Of a DNA stretch of 37,306 nucleotides, positions 18,165 through 25,664 are shown one piece after another. The first letter of the stretch is position 1, and every line of letters begins with the position of its first letter. The stretch covers positions 1-37,306 of the forward strand of contig NZ_JAUSOO010000015.1 of NCBI RefSeq assembly GCF_030656115.1, read 5' to 3'. The notes beneath the pieces were generated by a model. It saw only the letters and a list, made by a program, of their open reading frames with translations. It was not told the origin of the DNA and did no database searches. The translations under genes and the position numbers were made by a program. This stretch comes from Hydrogenophaga sp. (GTDB lineage: Bacteria > Pseudomonadota > Gammaproteobacteria > Burkholderiales > Burkholderiaceae_C).

Positions 18165-18302
18165 ATGATGCCTATGGCGAGACTCTGTTTCCTGTTGATG
18201 CTGCTGATCGGCAACCCCGCTGTGGCGGGTGCGCTAGGGGCCGCTGGGGTCTTGTGCGTGCTCGGCTGGCTGTTAGCCGGTCCCCGCGGTCACTGGCTCT
18301 GA
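18165..18302 (+). CDS. Small membrane protein ORF on the opposite strand
   Basis: A 45-codon frame (MMPMARLCFLLMLLIGNPAVAG..., ending GWLLAGPRGHWL) fills exactly the space between the tape measure start (18163) and the Mor stop (18303). It has two hydrophobic stretches separated by a short NP turn and a basic/aromatic C-terminus, as expected for a small inner-membrane protein. Starts at 18165, 18168 or 18174 (MARLCF...) are possible; no strong ribosome site is seen. Small hydrophobic proteins of this kind occur near lysis genes of transposable phages, which is a tentative link. It faces the opposite way to its neighbours, so expression would need an unseen plus-strand promoter. Confidence 0.5.
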   Translation: MMPMARLCFLLMLLIGNPAVAGALGAAGVLCVLGWLLAGPRGHWL

Positions 18303-18803
18303 TCAAGATGCGTCTTCCACCCAAGTTGTGGGTACACGGCTTGGCCACGGCAGCACTACCAAGGATGAACTCCGAACCTTCGTATTCGGTTCACCAACGG
18401 AGCCATTCTTCGGGGACACGATCCGCTCTATCTGGCGCTCGCTCACCCGGTGTTCTATGGCCAATTGGCGCGTGGACTTGGGGCCGTACTCTGCGCGAAT
18501 TCGTTTGTTCCGTTCCGCGAGGATCACGCCTGATGCACAAGGGATCGTGATGCGCATGCCAGTGCCTTCGTATTTGTACTCATCACACAGCTTTCGCATG
18601 TTGTCGAAGCCGATGAGTTCTGCGACGGGATGGTCAGTCGCTGCTTTTCCGGGGATGTAGAGTCTCAGCCCTCCAAAGCGATCCACGAGTTTTGCAGTCG
18701 CCAACGGGCCAATGAGTTCAACGATGCCCCGGAGGGTCGGGGGCAGTTCTTCAGCGTTGTCGTCAAGCACTCGCGCAAGCTGATCGATAGAGCAATGTTC
18801 CAT
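18303..18803 (-). CDS. mor: Mor-family middle transcription activator
   Basis: A 166-aa Mor/C-family activator; in Mu, Mor dimers switch on the middle promoter leading to late gene expression. The dimerisation part is PPTLRGIVELIGPLATAKLVDRFGGLRLYIP (residues ~21-51), with the beta strand LRLYIP. A second half (GMRITIPCASGVILAERNKRIRAEY) leads to the C-terminal helix-turn-helix KSTRQLAIEHRVSERQIERIV (109-129). The start at 18803 fits the family; the frame continues to 18953 through the palindrome at 18886-18919, which is not protein-like. About 37 residues after the HTH are unusual. It stands apart from the early operon by 300 bases, so it may have its own promoter and termination control. 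Confidence 0.85.
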   Translation of the reverse strand: MEHCSIDQLARVLDDNAEELPPTLRGIVELIGPLATAKLVDRFGGLRLYIPGKAATDHPVAELIGFDNMRKLCDEYKYEGTGMRITIPCASGVILAERNKRIRAEYGPKSTRQLAIEHRVSERQIERIVSPKNGSVGEPNTKVRSSSLVVLPWPSRVPTTWVEDAS

Positions 18804-18885
18804 GATGTTTGCAATGTCGTTTTGGAACAGCGAATGTGTTTTGGGCGGTGTCGATTTCGCAGAGGGCAAAGCTTCCCCACAAGAC

Positions 18886-18919
18886 AAAGGGCACACCATC
18901 AGATGATGGTGTGCCCTTT
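18886..18919. terminator. Perfect 16-bp palindrome upstream of mor
   Basis: Two perfect 16-base arms (AAAGGGCACACCATCA and its complement) are separated by only two bases. A-runs and T-runs at the outer edges give it the look of a bidirectional intrinsic terminator, though the U-tract after it on the minus strand is short (TTTGTCTTG). It lies 82 bases before the mor start codon, between the early operon and mor, so it may end early transcripts or attenuate entry into mor. Confidence 0.6.
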
Positions 18920-19030
18920 GATGGCTTCCTGAACGTGGTCGAGTCCCAGGCAATCCCAGCCCCGCTAGGAGCGTTGAAACCGATGCGAAGCGCCCACTCC
19001 CTTCGAAACGTCCGGCCAGCGCCTTGGCGC

Positions 19031-19054
19031 GCGATTTAAACGGGGTTTAAACGC
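19031..19054. other. Hairpin of two TTTAAAC motifs in the early/mor gap
   Basis: GCG-A-TTTAAAC, three G residues, then GTTTAAACGC form a 10-bp stem with one bulged A. It lies about 50 bases beyond the stop of the 165-aa gene. There is no U-run, so a simple terminator is not certain; an activator or integration-host binding site is also possible. The whole 18804-19102 gap has no gene. Confidence 0.4.
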
Positions 19055-19102
19055 CGATTCCACAGGAAGATGACACCCCTATCGCATCCAGATCGGTCTT
19101 GG

Positions 19103-19600
19103 TCAGGCTCGGGCCACACTCGGATTGCGTTTGCGCCGCTGCACAGGGTGCTTGGTAGACAAGGGCTTGTCGGCAACAGTTTGTGCTTTCTGTACGGCCA
19201 ATTGCCCCAACGTACCGAGCCACTCATCCAGAACCCTCTTCATGTCGCTGTCGATCTGCGCAGCTTTGGTCAGCCGCTCCGTAATGCGGTGCTCTGCTCC
19301 GTTCGGCGTCTGCAATATGTCCCCGCGAGCAATGCGAAGCGCAAATAGCCAGTCAACGTACTCTAGCGTGCCGCGATCTCTTTCCAATTCAAACTGCAAG
19401 GAGTAGCGCTCTGAGACGGCCTTGAGCACGCGGTTGAGGTCGCCGCAACGTTCATCCAGGAAGGCAAAGAGGCTGGTACTGGTTATGCCGCTGAGTTCGG
19501 CGTCGGTTTTGGCCATCGCGAGCAGGCCTGAGATCAGGTTGAGCTGGTCGCGCAACAATTCCATGCTTCGGTGCTCGTCCTCGGAGAGTTGGTAGTTCAT
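19103..19600 (-). CDS. Hypothetical early protein of the Mu-like element
   Basis: A 165-aa soluble, mainly helical protein (MNYQLSEDEHRSMELLRDQLNLISGLLAMAK...), with a basic tail (HPVQRRKRNPSVARA). No motif is recognised. It lies 13 bases after the Mor-like gene and ends the early operon before the 300-base gap. Proteins of similar size and helical type occur at this place in Mu-like phages without known function. Confidence 0.7.
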   Translation of the reverse strand: MNYQLSEDEHRSMELLRDQLNLISGLLAMAKTDAELSGITSTSLFAFLDERCGDLNRVLKAVSERYSLQFELERDRGTLEYVDWLFALRIARGDILQTPNGAEHRITERLTKAAQIDSDMKRVLDEWLGTLGQLAVQKAQTVADKPLSTKHPVQRRKRNPSVARA

Positions 19601-19613
19601 GTTGTGTTCCCTT

Positions 19614-20084
19614 TTAGCGATTGATCTGGTTGATGATGGATTCGATCTGGCGCGCCGAAATGGGCGCGTAGCGCATGCCGATTTCCTGCACGGCTTCCGT
19701 TTTGCTCAGACCGATGCCGGCCGGCGGTTTGGATGTGAATTGGTCGAAGTCTTGGCGAATGACCCGGTTGCGTCTTTCCTGGCGAACACGGCTGCACAAC
19801 GGAATTTCCAGCGTGGTCCCCCCATAGAGGGCCGCCAGTCGCTCCATGGCAGGCGCGCCGATGACCGCCGCCATCTGCGCCCACCGCCTGGCCCCAGCAG
19901 GGTTTGCATCAGGAAAGCGCGGCACCTTGACCTCAACGCCGGGCCAGGCGTTGAGAAGCGCGACAGTGGCCTCTGTGCCTATGCATTGCGCCAGAGTCCG
20001 AGCGGTCTCGGGCATCAGGTGGAGGAGTTCCGTGAAGTCTTCGCCCGTCAACCGGTCGAGCACGGGGGATACAACGGCACTCAT
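19614..20084 (-). CDS. Second Mor-family protein in the early operon
   Basis: A 156-aa protein with the plan of Mor/C activators: paired 'IG.ea...L...(W/Y)(P/G)G' units (LAQCIGTEATVALLNAWPGVEVKVP and MAAVIGAPAMERLAALYGGTTLEIP), a basic linker, then a C-terminal helix-turn-helix (GLSKTEAVQEIGMRYAPISARQIESIINQ, residues ~125-153). Sequence identity with the Mor at 18303-18803 is low. It overlaps the gemA stop (ATGA) and so is made with early proteins, unlike the separate mor gene. It may be the actual Mor and the other a late activator C equivalent; both are Mor-fold. Confidence 0.75.
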   Translation of the reverse strand: MSAVVSPVLDRLTGEDFTELLHLMPETARTLAQCIGTEATVALLNAWPGVEVKVPRFPDANPAGARRWAQMAAVIGAPAMERLAALYGGTTLEIPLCSRVRQERRNRVIRQDFDQFTSKPPAGIGLSKTEAVQEIGMRYAPISARQIESIINQINR

Positions 20085-20578
20085 CGCTCGCCACCCTTGC
20101 CTGCAGCCTTGTTGGTGCGACCCTTCAGCGTGCGACTCAGTGCCGCCACTAAGCGGTGCAGCAATGCCGGGCTGGCGAAGTCAACCCGGTCACACCAGCC
20201 GTTGCGCTTGCAAATCGCATCTGCATATGCCAACGTGTGGGGCGTTCCGGTGAGGGCCTCCAAGGCCGAGAGCAGCGCGTGGACCTTGCCCATCAGGGCG
20301 GCCCGGTCCGCAGACGGCGATACGCGTTTGCGGCCACCATCGCGGCCGGGGTGACGCGCACCGCTACGGCGCAGGTAGTCGAGCACGCGGGCCATTTCTG
20401 GCAGCGTGAGAACCGTCGAGCTCGATTTCCCGGTCTGTGCAAGCAACATGGCCCGATACGTCGCGTCATCCATGTCCATTTGGCGCTGTGCCGCCTTGAT
20501 CGCGATGATCCTGGCATTGCGCTGGCGATCCACCGATGCCGTCGTCGTGCGTGCAGATGTCGTTCTGACAGTCGTCAT
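20081..20578 (-). CDS. gemA: GemA/Gp16 family regulatory protein
   Basis: A 165-aa protein of the Mu Gp16/GemA family (DUF1018). Family landmarks are RNARIIAIKAAQRQMDMDDATYRAML, the TGKSS turn, LTLPEMARVLDYLRRSG, and the C-terminal YADAICKRNGWCDRVDFASPALLHRLVAALSRTL. In Mu, GemA affects host gene expression and DNA relaxation early in the lytic cycle; the molecular action is uncertain. The N-terminus is Thr/Arg-rich. Both ends are coupled by ATGA overlaps to the genes before and after, placing it firmly in the early operon. Confidence 0.9.
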   Translation of the reverse strand: MTTVRTTSARTTTASVDRQRNARIIAIKAAQRQMDMDDATYRAMLLAQTGKSSSTVLTLPEMARVLDYLRRSGARHPGRDGGRKRVSPSADRAALMGKVHALLSALEALTGTPHTLAYADAICKRNGWCDRVDFASPALLHRLVAALSRTLKGRTNKAAGKGGER

Positions 20579-21447
20579 ACGGCCTCCCTCTCATTGGTAG
20601 CACGAGCTTCAACGCTGCGGGCTTCGTCCAATGACACCGTCTTGAGCTTTCCGTGAAGGAATCGACGCACCGCCGTGTAGCTCACCGGCTCGCCCCAATC
20701 GGAATTCCACGAACGCGTCAGGCGGCGGTGAACTTCCTGCATTGTTGGGTGCCGCAGGGTGCGTTTTATCCGAAGGGCTTTCACCATCCATGGCTGCACG
20801 GCCTGTTCGGGCTTTGACCAAGTGCTCTTTGGGGTCAGGTCGCGAACGGTCAACCAACGGATCAGCGTCCGCTCGGAGGGTGCACCAGGTACAGCCCCCT
20901 TTTGCCCACCCCCTCCAGCGCGCATCACGGACACGGCCAACGCCTCAGACAAGCTGGGCTCCACACGGCCTGACTGAACCTCTGCCAGAAACAAGACAAC
21001 TGCGCGTTTAGAGCGGCAGTGTTCCCGTTGCTGCACGCGCTTGACCGCCTGGAGCACCTCTTGTCTCGCATCGCGGATGCGCTCCTCGGCACTTTGCGGA
21101 CCAGTGCCGCTGCCCGCCGCTGTGCTACCCACTGCCCGCGCGGTGAGCGTGGATTCGCTGTTGGGGTCAAAGACCACGGTGTCGCGATGCCGTGCCACGG
21201 GGGAAAGCCGCCCCAGATCGCGCACAAGGCGCCAGATCACATGACCACGGCTCAATCGCGACAAACCTGGTGCCTTTCGCTTCAGACGCTGCAAGACGCC
21301 AACCCTTTCCAGCAGGCCCACGTACTTCATCAGGCTGTGATAAGCGTTTTTCTCTGTCCCATCACAAAGCGTTGTAAGCAGATCGTTCAGGGTAAAAGTG
21401 CCCTGCTGCCGCATGAGCCACCAGGCGCGTTGACGCAATGTGTTCAT
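20575..21447 (-). CDS. Winged-helix protein fused to a transposase DNA-binding region, no catalytic core
   Basis: A 290-aa protein in two parts. Residues 1-95 (MNTLRQRAWWLMRQQGTFTLNDLL...GHVIWRLVRDLGRLSPVARHRDTVVFDPNS) match a small winged-helix protein that is normally a separate gene in Mu-like phages. Residues ~118-275 align along their length with residues ~110-265 of the transposase in this element: RDARQEV/RDARQAV, LTPKSTWSK/LTPKKPPRD, RSWNSDWGEPVSYTAVRRFLHGKL/GNWNSAWGESISYDTLARFFRDKY. It stops just before the region that begins the DDE domain, so it cannot cut DNA. Tight ATGA overlaps on both sides argue against a decayed fragment. A role as a competitor or helper at the transposon ends is inferred. 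Confidence 0.8.
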   Translation of the reverse strand: MNTLRQRAWWLMRQQGTFTLNDLLTTLCDGTEKNAYHSLMKYVGLLERVGVLQRLKRKAPGLSRLSRGHVIWRLVRDLGRLSPVARHRDTVVFDPNSESTLTARAVGSTAAGSGTGPQSAEERIRDARQEVLQAVKRVQQREHCRSKRAVVLFLAEVQSGRVEPSLSEALAVSVMRAGGGGQKGAVPGAPSERTLIRWLTVRDLTPKSTWSKPEQAVQPWMVKALRIKRTLRHPTMQEVHRRLTRSWNSDWGEPVSYTAVRRFLHGKLKTVSLDEARSVEARATNEREAV

Positions 21448-22187
21448 GGCCGCCCTCCTGTCTGGATGCGGCGCTTGCGGGCATCGCGGATAGCGCGCGT
21501 GAAGTCGTCACAAAGCTGGATGTTGCGCACGTCATCAAGATCGACACGCGGCTTGCCCTGTTTTTTTGCCACCGCCTCCACCACATGAATGGCGCTCATC
21601 ACCAAGCGCATGCGGGCGTCGGTTTCTTCATGAATCCGTGCCACGAGGGCCGGCGCTATCTCGACCTCGCTGAGCTGCGCGCAGGTGGCCGTGACGTCCG
21701 CGAGTGAGCTCTTGTGAAATTCGCAAATGCGCGCACGGCTGCTGATCTGGGTGCGCCTAGCCAGCTTCGGAACGTCCTGCTCCATCAACACAATGATCAC
21801 GAGCGTGCACGTCTTGTCCGTGACACCGCGCAGTCGTTCCAGGCAGGCCGCTCCCCGGGAAAGGGCAAAGCCTGCTTCGTCGAGCACGATGGGGATTTCT
21901 TCCGCCGCGATGGCCTCTTCAATCCGGCGCTCGAAGCCAGTGACAGGCTCGATACCAAGCTTGTCCGCCAGCTCGACCATCATGCGGCGCACGGTCCAGT
22001 CCACCTGGGCTGTGAGCATGATGGCGCCGTTCTCAGACGCCCAGTTGTGCAGCGTGCGAGTCTTGCCCTCGCCCGGACGCCCATGCACCACGATCCACCC
22101 GGACTCCTGGGAGCCCCGGTTTTCCTGTAGCGCCACGTGCGCCCGGAAGCGCCTGGCGTTCTCTGTTTTTACAAATTCTCGTTTCAT
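21444..22187 (-). CDS. Mu B-like AAA+ transposition protein
   Basis: A 247-aa ATPase of the MuB/ExeA-like type. In Mu, B binds target DNA as ATP-dependent filaments, delivers targets to the transposase and gives target immunity. Walker A is GRPGEGKT (residues 36-43); Walker B is IPIVLDEAG with Asp103-Glu104; the sensor region is TLVIIVLMEQD. The C-terminal part (AIHVVEAVAKKQGKPRVDLDDVRNI) matches the helical lid of the family. It lies 56 bases downstream of transposase A and overlaps the next gene by ATGA. Confidence 0.9.
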   Translation of the reverse strand: MKREFVKTENARRFRAHVALQENRGSQESGWIVVHGRPGEGKTRTLHNWASENGAIMLTAQVDWTVRRMMVELADKLGIEPVTGFERRIEEAIAAEEIPIVLDEAGFALSRGAACLERLRGVTDKTCTLVIIVLMEQDVPKLARRTQISSRARICEFHKSSLADVTATCAQLSEVEIAPALVARIHEETDARMRLVMSAIHVVEAVAKKQGKPRVDLDDVRNIQLCDDFTRAIRDARKRRIQTGGRP

Positions 22188-22243
22188 GCCTAGAATTGCC
22201 TTTCGTTTTGGGCTTTCAAAACACGGCTGGGGAATGAGTGCAA

Positions 22244-24436
22244 TCAGGCCCCAGCCACCTTCTTTCCGGTTTCCTCGGGTGTTGACCCTTCCGAGGTCCT
22301 GCCGAAACTCTCCATATCCTTCAACCGCGCATCGCGGGCCGCTTCGGCCGCGCGGTCTTGCGCGTCGATCTCGTCGCCATACAACTGCATGGCCAGGTCG
22401 CTGAAGTCCGCCTTCGTGGCCGGCGCAGAGGATGCCGTTGGTTCCGCTTCCTCCATCGGGCGTAGCGATGGATGGGACCCGACAGCAAAGGGCAGCACTT
22501 GGCCGGGCTGCATCTCCAGTGCGGGCGCAGCCATGCGCTGCTCAATCTGTTCGATCTGCTGCACCTTGCGTCGAATCTGCGCGTTGGCGCGCTTCTCCAG
22601 GGCGAACTCGTAGTAGCTCAAGCTGCGGTAGCCTGACGCCTCCATGAACGTGGCTTCACACAGCAGCCGCCCCTGGAGGTCTTTGACCCAGACGCGACTT
22701 CCGTCCATCGTGTCGATGGCGACCATGACCTCTTCGCCGTTGAAGTCACCCAGCGCCGAGTGGTAGTAACGCTGCCCATTGAACGGGCTGACGGTTTCTC
22801 TCGTGACCGTCTTTCGCACATGAGGACGGAACAGGTCGATCAGACTGGCTTCGTCCATGGTGAAAGGTTGCCACCCCGCTTCCTTGGCAGCGTCCATGGC
22901 TCGCTGCGGCGTCATGTGCACCATGCGGCCGGAGGCTGGGTCTTTGAACTTGGGCAGGCTGGAATGCGGTGTGTTGTTGCTCTTGTGCACCTTGCCGTTG
23001 ATCCAGTCCACGGCTTCCTCATAGCTGCCGAACACGATGCCCTTGCCTTGCGTCTGAGCCTGCCGCTTGAGCAAGTCGCGTTCACTCAGGTTGCCCGCAC
23101 GAGCAGCTTTCACCATCTTCTCGGTGAGCTTCTTGACGCGCTTGTGGATGAGGGCGTCCATGCCTGCGCCCTGGTAGGTTGCCAACTCCCGCGCCTCGCG
23201 GTCCAGGTAGGTGTTGTAGTTCTCGCAGATGCCGTTGGCCTGGCTGTTGCCGACCTCTTGGGGGTGCACGATGCTGATACCTGCGCGGGTGGAAAGGCTG
23301 GAAATCGGGTCGAACTCGACATTGCGGTTCTTCACGCTGCCGGTGCTGTCTGTCTGCCAGACAGCCGGGACGCCGCCGACGCGGATGCAGTTCTCCAGAC
23401 CTTTCAAGATAACTTCGGACGATTCCGACAGGCCAATGGCCGGCGGCGTCACGTAACGCGTTGCCAGGTCGTGGAAATGCCAGACCTCGTAAGTAACGAA
23501 CTCCCCGGTAACTGGGTGGGGTGCCGTGAAGTGGGTTGCCCAGCCATCGGCATGTACCTCCACGAAAGGCTCCAGGCCATCCGCTGTGCGGTGCTGATAC
23601 CTCTGGTGCGACCGCAGGCGACTGCCATGGTGGCGGCCCTTCATGGCATCGAGCTTGCTGTACTTGTCGCGGAAGAAGCGGGCCAGGGTGTCGTAGCTGA
23701 TGGACTCCCCCCAGGCTGAATTCCAGTTCCCGGCCAACTGCTCATGCACCCACTTGAGGGTGGGTTTCTGCGGGCGAGCGAACAACTCGGCGGCGACCCA
23801 CATCCAGGGCTTGGCCTGCATGTCGCGCGGGGGCTTCTTGGGCGTGAGGTCTTCTGCCGCCAGCCACCTGTAGAGGCTGCGTTCCGATGGGAAGCCAGCG
23901 GCCTGAACGGTGCCTTTGCGGCCGCGGCCGTCGCGGGCCATGCTCAGGATGGCCGAGGCCACGTTCGCCTCCAGGCGGCCTGCCTGTGCTTGGGTGAGAA
24001 AGGTAACCACTGCGCGCTTCAAGGAGCAGCCAGCCTGTTCCTGCAAGCGCAGGACGGCTGTGCGAACGGCTTGGCGGGCATCTCGGACGGCTCGGGTGTG
24101 CTCGGTTTCTTCGTGTGACACGCCTCCACGCGAGAGCAGTTCGGATTGAACTATGTTCCTTATCTGGCCCGAGCCCCCTCGTTGGGCCATCCATGTTGCA
24201 TGAAGATGTGGGGGAAGCGAGTGGGCATTTACCTCATAGGTTTTGCCGCCACGACCCCTACGCCCCTGCAGCAGCCTGACCTGTAGGAGATGACCGTTCC
24301 ATGGAAGTCCATCCAGAGCCCTGGCCAACGCGCGACTTGCCCGACGGTCTGCAATGCCAGCCAGGAGAGAAAACTCTTTTACACCCAGCCAATGGTGCGG
24401 ATCAGCCACCATCATCACCAATGAATCTGCACTCAA
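22244..24436 (-). CDS. Mu A-like DDE transposase
   Basis: A 730-aa transposase that pairs the element ends and carries out strand transfer. Residues ~12-80 are the Mu-type DNA-binding winged helix (WLGVKEFSLLAGIADRRASRALARAL...). Residues ~110-265 are helical end-binding domains. The RNase H-like core has Asp297 (HADGWATHF), Asp363 (QTDSTGSVKN) and Glu405 (NGICENYN), a full DDE set, followed by the Mu beta-barrel (~520-610) and a C-terminal tail that would contact B. The TTG start at 24436 overlaps the upstream stop as TTGA; ATG at 24415 is an alternative. All key residues are present, so the enzyme is probably active. Confidence 0.93.
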   Translation of the reverse strand: MSADSLVMMVADPHHWLGVKEFSLLAGIADRRASRALARALDGLPWNGHLLQVRLLQGRRGRGGKTYEVNAHSLPPHLHATWMAQRGGSGQIRNIVQSELLSRGGVSHEETEHTRAVRDARQAVRTAVLRLQEQAGCSLKRAVVTFLTQAQAGRLEANVASAILSMARDGRGRKGTVQAAGFPSERSLYRWLAAEDLTPKKPPRDMQAKPWMWVAAELFARPQKPTLKWVHEQLAGNWNSAWGESISYDTLARFFRDKYSKLDAMKGRHHGSRLRSHQRYQHRTADGLEPFVEVHADGWATHFTAPHPVTGEFVTYEVWHFHDLATRYVTPPAIGLSESSEVILKGLENCIRVGGVPAVWQTDSTGSVKNRNVEFDPISSLSTRAGISIVHPQEVGNSQANGICENYNTYLDREARELATYQGAGMDALIHKRVKKLTEKMVKAARAGNLSERDLLKRQAQTQGKGIVFGSYEEAVDWINGKVHKSNNTPHSSLPKFKDPASGRMVHMTPQRAMDAAKEAGWQPFTMDEASLIDLFRPHVRKTVTRETVSPFNGQRYYHSALGDFNGEEVMVAIDTMDGSRVWVKDLQGRLLCEATFMEASGYRSLSYYEFALEKRANAQIRRKVQQIEQIEQRMAAPALEMQPGQVLPFAVGSHPSLRPMEEAEPTASSAPATKADFSDLAMQLYGDEIDAQDRAAEAARDARLKDMESFGRTSEGSTPEETGKKVAGA

Positions 24437-24630
24437 ACGTTGGCATCAATCACGCCGTCCTTGATGCCAAGCATCACGGCGATCTTGTGTGACTCTCCCC
24501 AACGACCCTTGACTCGGCCGTAGATCACAGCTCGGACCAGACGAGGATCAAAGCCGTGCTTCTTTGCCCACCCGCTTACTGTCTCTCCGCGATGTCGAAT
24601 TTCGTTTAACGCTTGCTCGGGAGTCCTCAT
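24433..24630 (-). CDS. Ner-like DNA-binding protein
   Basis: A 65-aa helix-turn-helix protein (ETVSGWAKKHGFDPRLVRAVIYGRVKGRWGESHKIAVMLGIKDG). It resembles the small DNA-binding proteins that occupy the ner position in Mu-like phages, which turn down both the repressor and early promoters after induction. It is the first gene of the early operon, starting 54 bases from the divergent repressor, and its stop overlaps the transposase start (TTGA). Confidence 0.85.
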   Translation of the reverse strand: MRTPEQALNEIRHRGETVSGWAKKHGFDPRLVRAVIYGRVKGRWGESHKIAVMLGIKDGVIDANV

Positions 24631-24662
24631 TCGGATACCTTTCTATGACAACAACTGTGAGC

Positions 24663-24700
24663 ATGCTACCAATCGTTATCAAAGATGTCAAACGTTATCA
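24663..24700 (-). promoter_or_regulatory. Early promoter with two repressor operators
   Basis: On the minus strand a perfect TTGACA (24686-24691) and TAGCAT (24663-24668) are 17 bases apart, driving ner-A-B. Two 12-base direct repeats, TGATAACGTTTG (24689-24700) and TGATAACGATTG (24670-24681), cover the upstream edge of the -35 box and the spacer, 19 bases apart (about two helical turns). The -35 box also includes the start codon of the divergent repressor, so repressor bound here could control both its own gene and the early operon. Confidence 0.7.
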
Positions 24701-25308
24701 CCAATGATCGATTCGCGACTCGCCTGCGGCGGGAGAGAGAGCGCCTGGGCCTCACGCAGCAGGAGTTTGCAGCCAAGGTCGGCGTAAGCCGGATGTCGCA
24801 AGTTAACTACGAATCCGGGAAGCGATACCCTGGGGAGGAGTACTTCACGAACCTGAAGAAGATCAAGGGGCTTGACAGGTTCTATTTAGCGATTGGTCAG
24901 CACGAACATGACACCTCCGACGCAACAATTGGGGCGCTCCACTTGTTTCATGCCACCGCTGAGGCTCTGGATCTGGACAACGATGCGTTTAGCGTTGCAT
25001 GGGAAGAGATGACTCAGTGCGCCGCGATCAACGTTCCTCAAGACACCCCAGAGTCTTGGCGGCAGATAGAGGAGACCGCATGTCGTTATGCGAAAGATGT
25101 CTTGTCGCATTCTCCAGTGATCTTGAACGAAGACGCTTTTCTAGAAGTTCTGCAAAGGATTGAGGAAGTGCTGACTGTGGCCGAGAGTCCCACTGTGCTA
25201 TCCCCACAGAAAAAGGCTCGCCTTGTGCTGATGCTGTACAGGCAGTACCGCTCAGCAGGAAAACTCGACTGGAACGTTATCTACGATGCGATCCTGCTTG
25301 CTGGGTAG
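24685..25308 (+). CDS. XRE-family phage repressor
   Basis: A 207-aa protein with an N-terminal lambda-type helix-turn-helix (residues ~12-65: LRRERERLGLTQQEFAAKVGVSRMSQVNYESGKRYPG) and a longer helical C-terminal region for oligomerisation, without the Ser-Lys pair and cleavage site of LexA-like self-cleaving repressors that I could see. It is divergent from the early operon and most likely maintains lysogeny by binding the TGATAACG repeats at 24670-24700. The second repeat lies inside its own first codons, suggesting autoregulation. It differs from the Mu c repressor, which is related to the transposase. Confidence 0.88.
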   Translation: MSNVITNDRFATRLRRERERLGLTQQEFAAKVGVSRMSQVNYESGKRYPGEEYFTNLKKIKGLDRFYLAIGQHEHDTSDATIGALHLFHATAEALDLDNDAFSVAWEEMTQCAAINVPQDTPESWRQIEETACRYAKDVLSHSPVILNEDAFLEVLQRIEEVLTVAESPTVLSPQKKARLVLMLYRQYRSAGKLDWNVIYDAILLAG

Positions 25309-25664
25309 AGCGGAAATGTGGCCTAAGTGTGGCTTTATAGAGGGCCTTTGTTTACTTCAACGGGTAGCAGCCATGGTCGGCACGACCATGAAACGTGTCA
25401 ACAGACAGGTAGCGGCAATGACACGGCACCCCAGCCGCGTCAGGCAGGGCCGTGCCCCTTTGAGCTTTGAATGTGATGTGCCGTGCAGGCACTCCAGCCT
25501 CGTAGAGCCACGCACTTTGCTTCACAGATCGCCTGTTTTGTGCCAATAACTGCTCAAACCAGCCCATTCCGGCGCTTTGGCTGATGCAAATTGGCTCATT
25601 CCGTACCTCCCAAAAAAATCCAGGCACAGCAACGACTTAGGCTCATTTCATGGGCCATTCCAGC
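25309..25664. other. Left-end region of the element, no firm gene
   Basis: Between the repressor stop and the terminal repeat there is no well-supported gene. A minus-strand frame (25352-25627, partly VKQSAWLYEAGVPARHITFKAQRG) looks protein-like but has no good start. A short frame with a strong ribosome site in another phase lies at 25522-25599. A further inner transposase-site-like motif, TTATTGGCAC, is at 25540-25549 on the minus strand. A degraded small gene is possible. Confidence 0.4.
25522..25599 (-). CDS. Short ORF with a strong ribosome site at the element end
   Basis: ATG 25599 lies 6 bases after GGGAGGT, one of the best ribosome sites in the window, and reads MSQFASAKAPEWAGLSSYWHKTGDL before a stop at codon 26. 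A second frame continues downstream to 25352, so this may be the start of a gene broken by a frameshift, or a real 25-aa peptide or leader. No family recognised. Confidence 0.35.
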   Translation of the reverse strand: MSQFASAKAPEWAGLSSYWHKTGDL

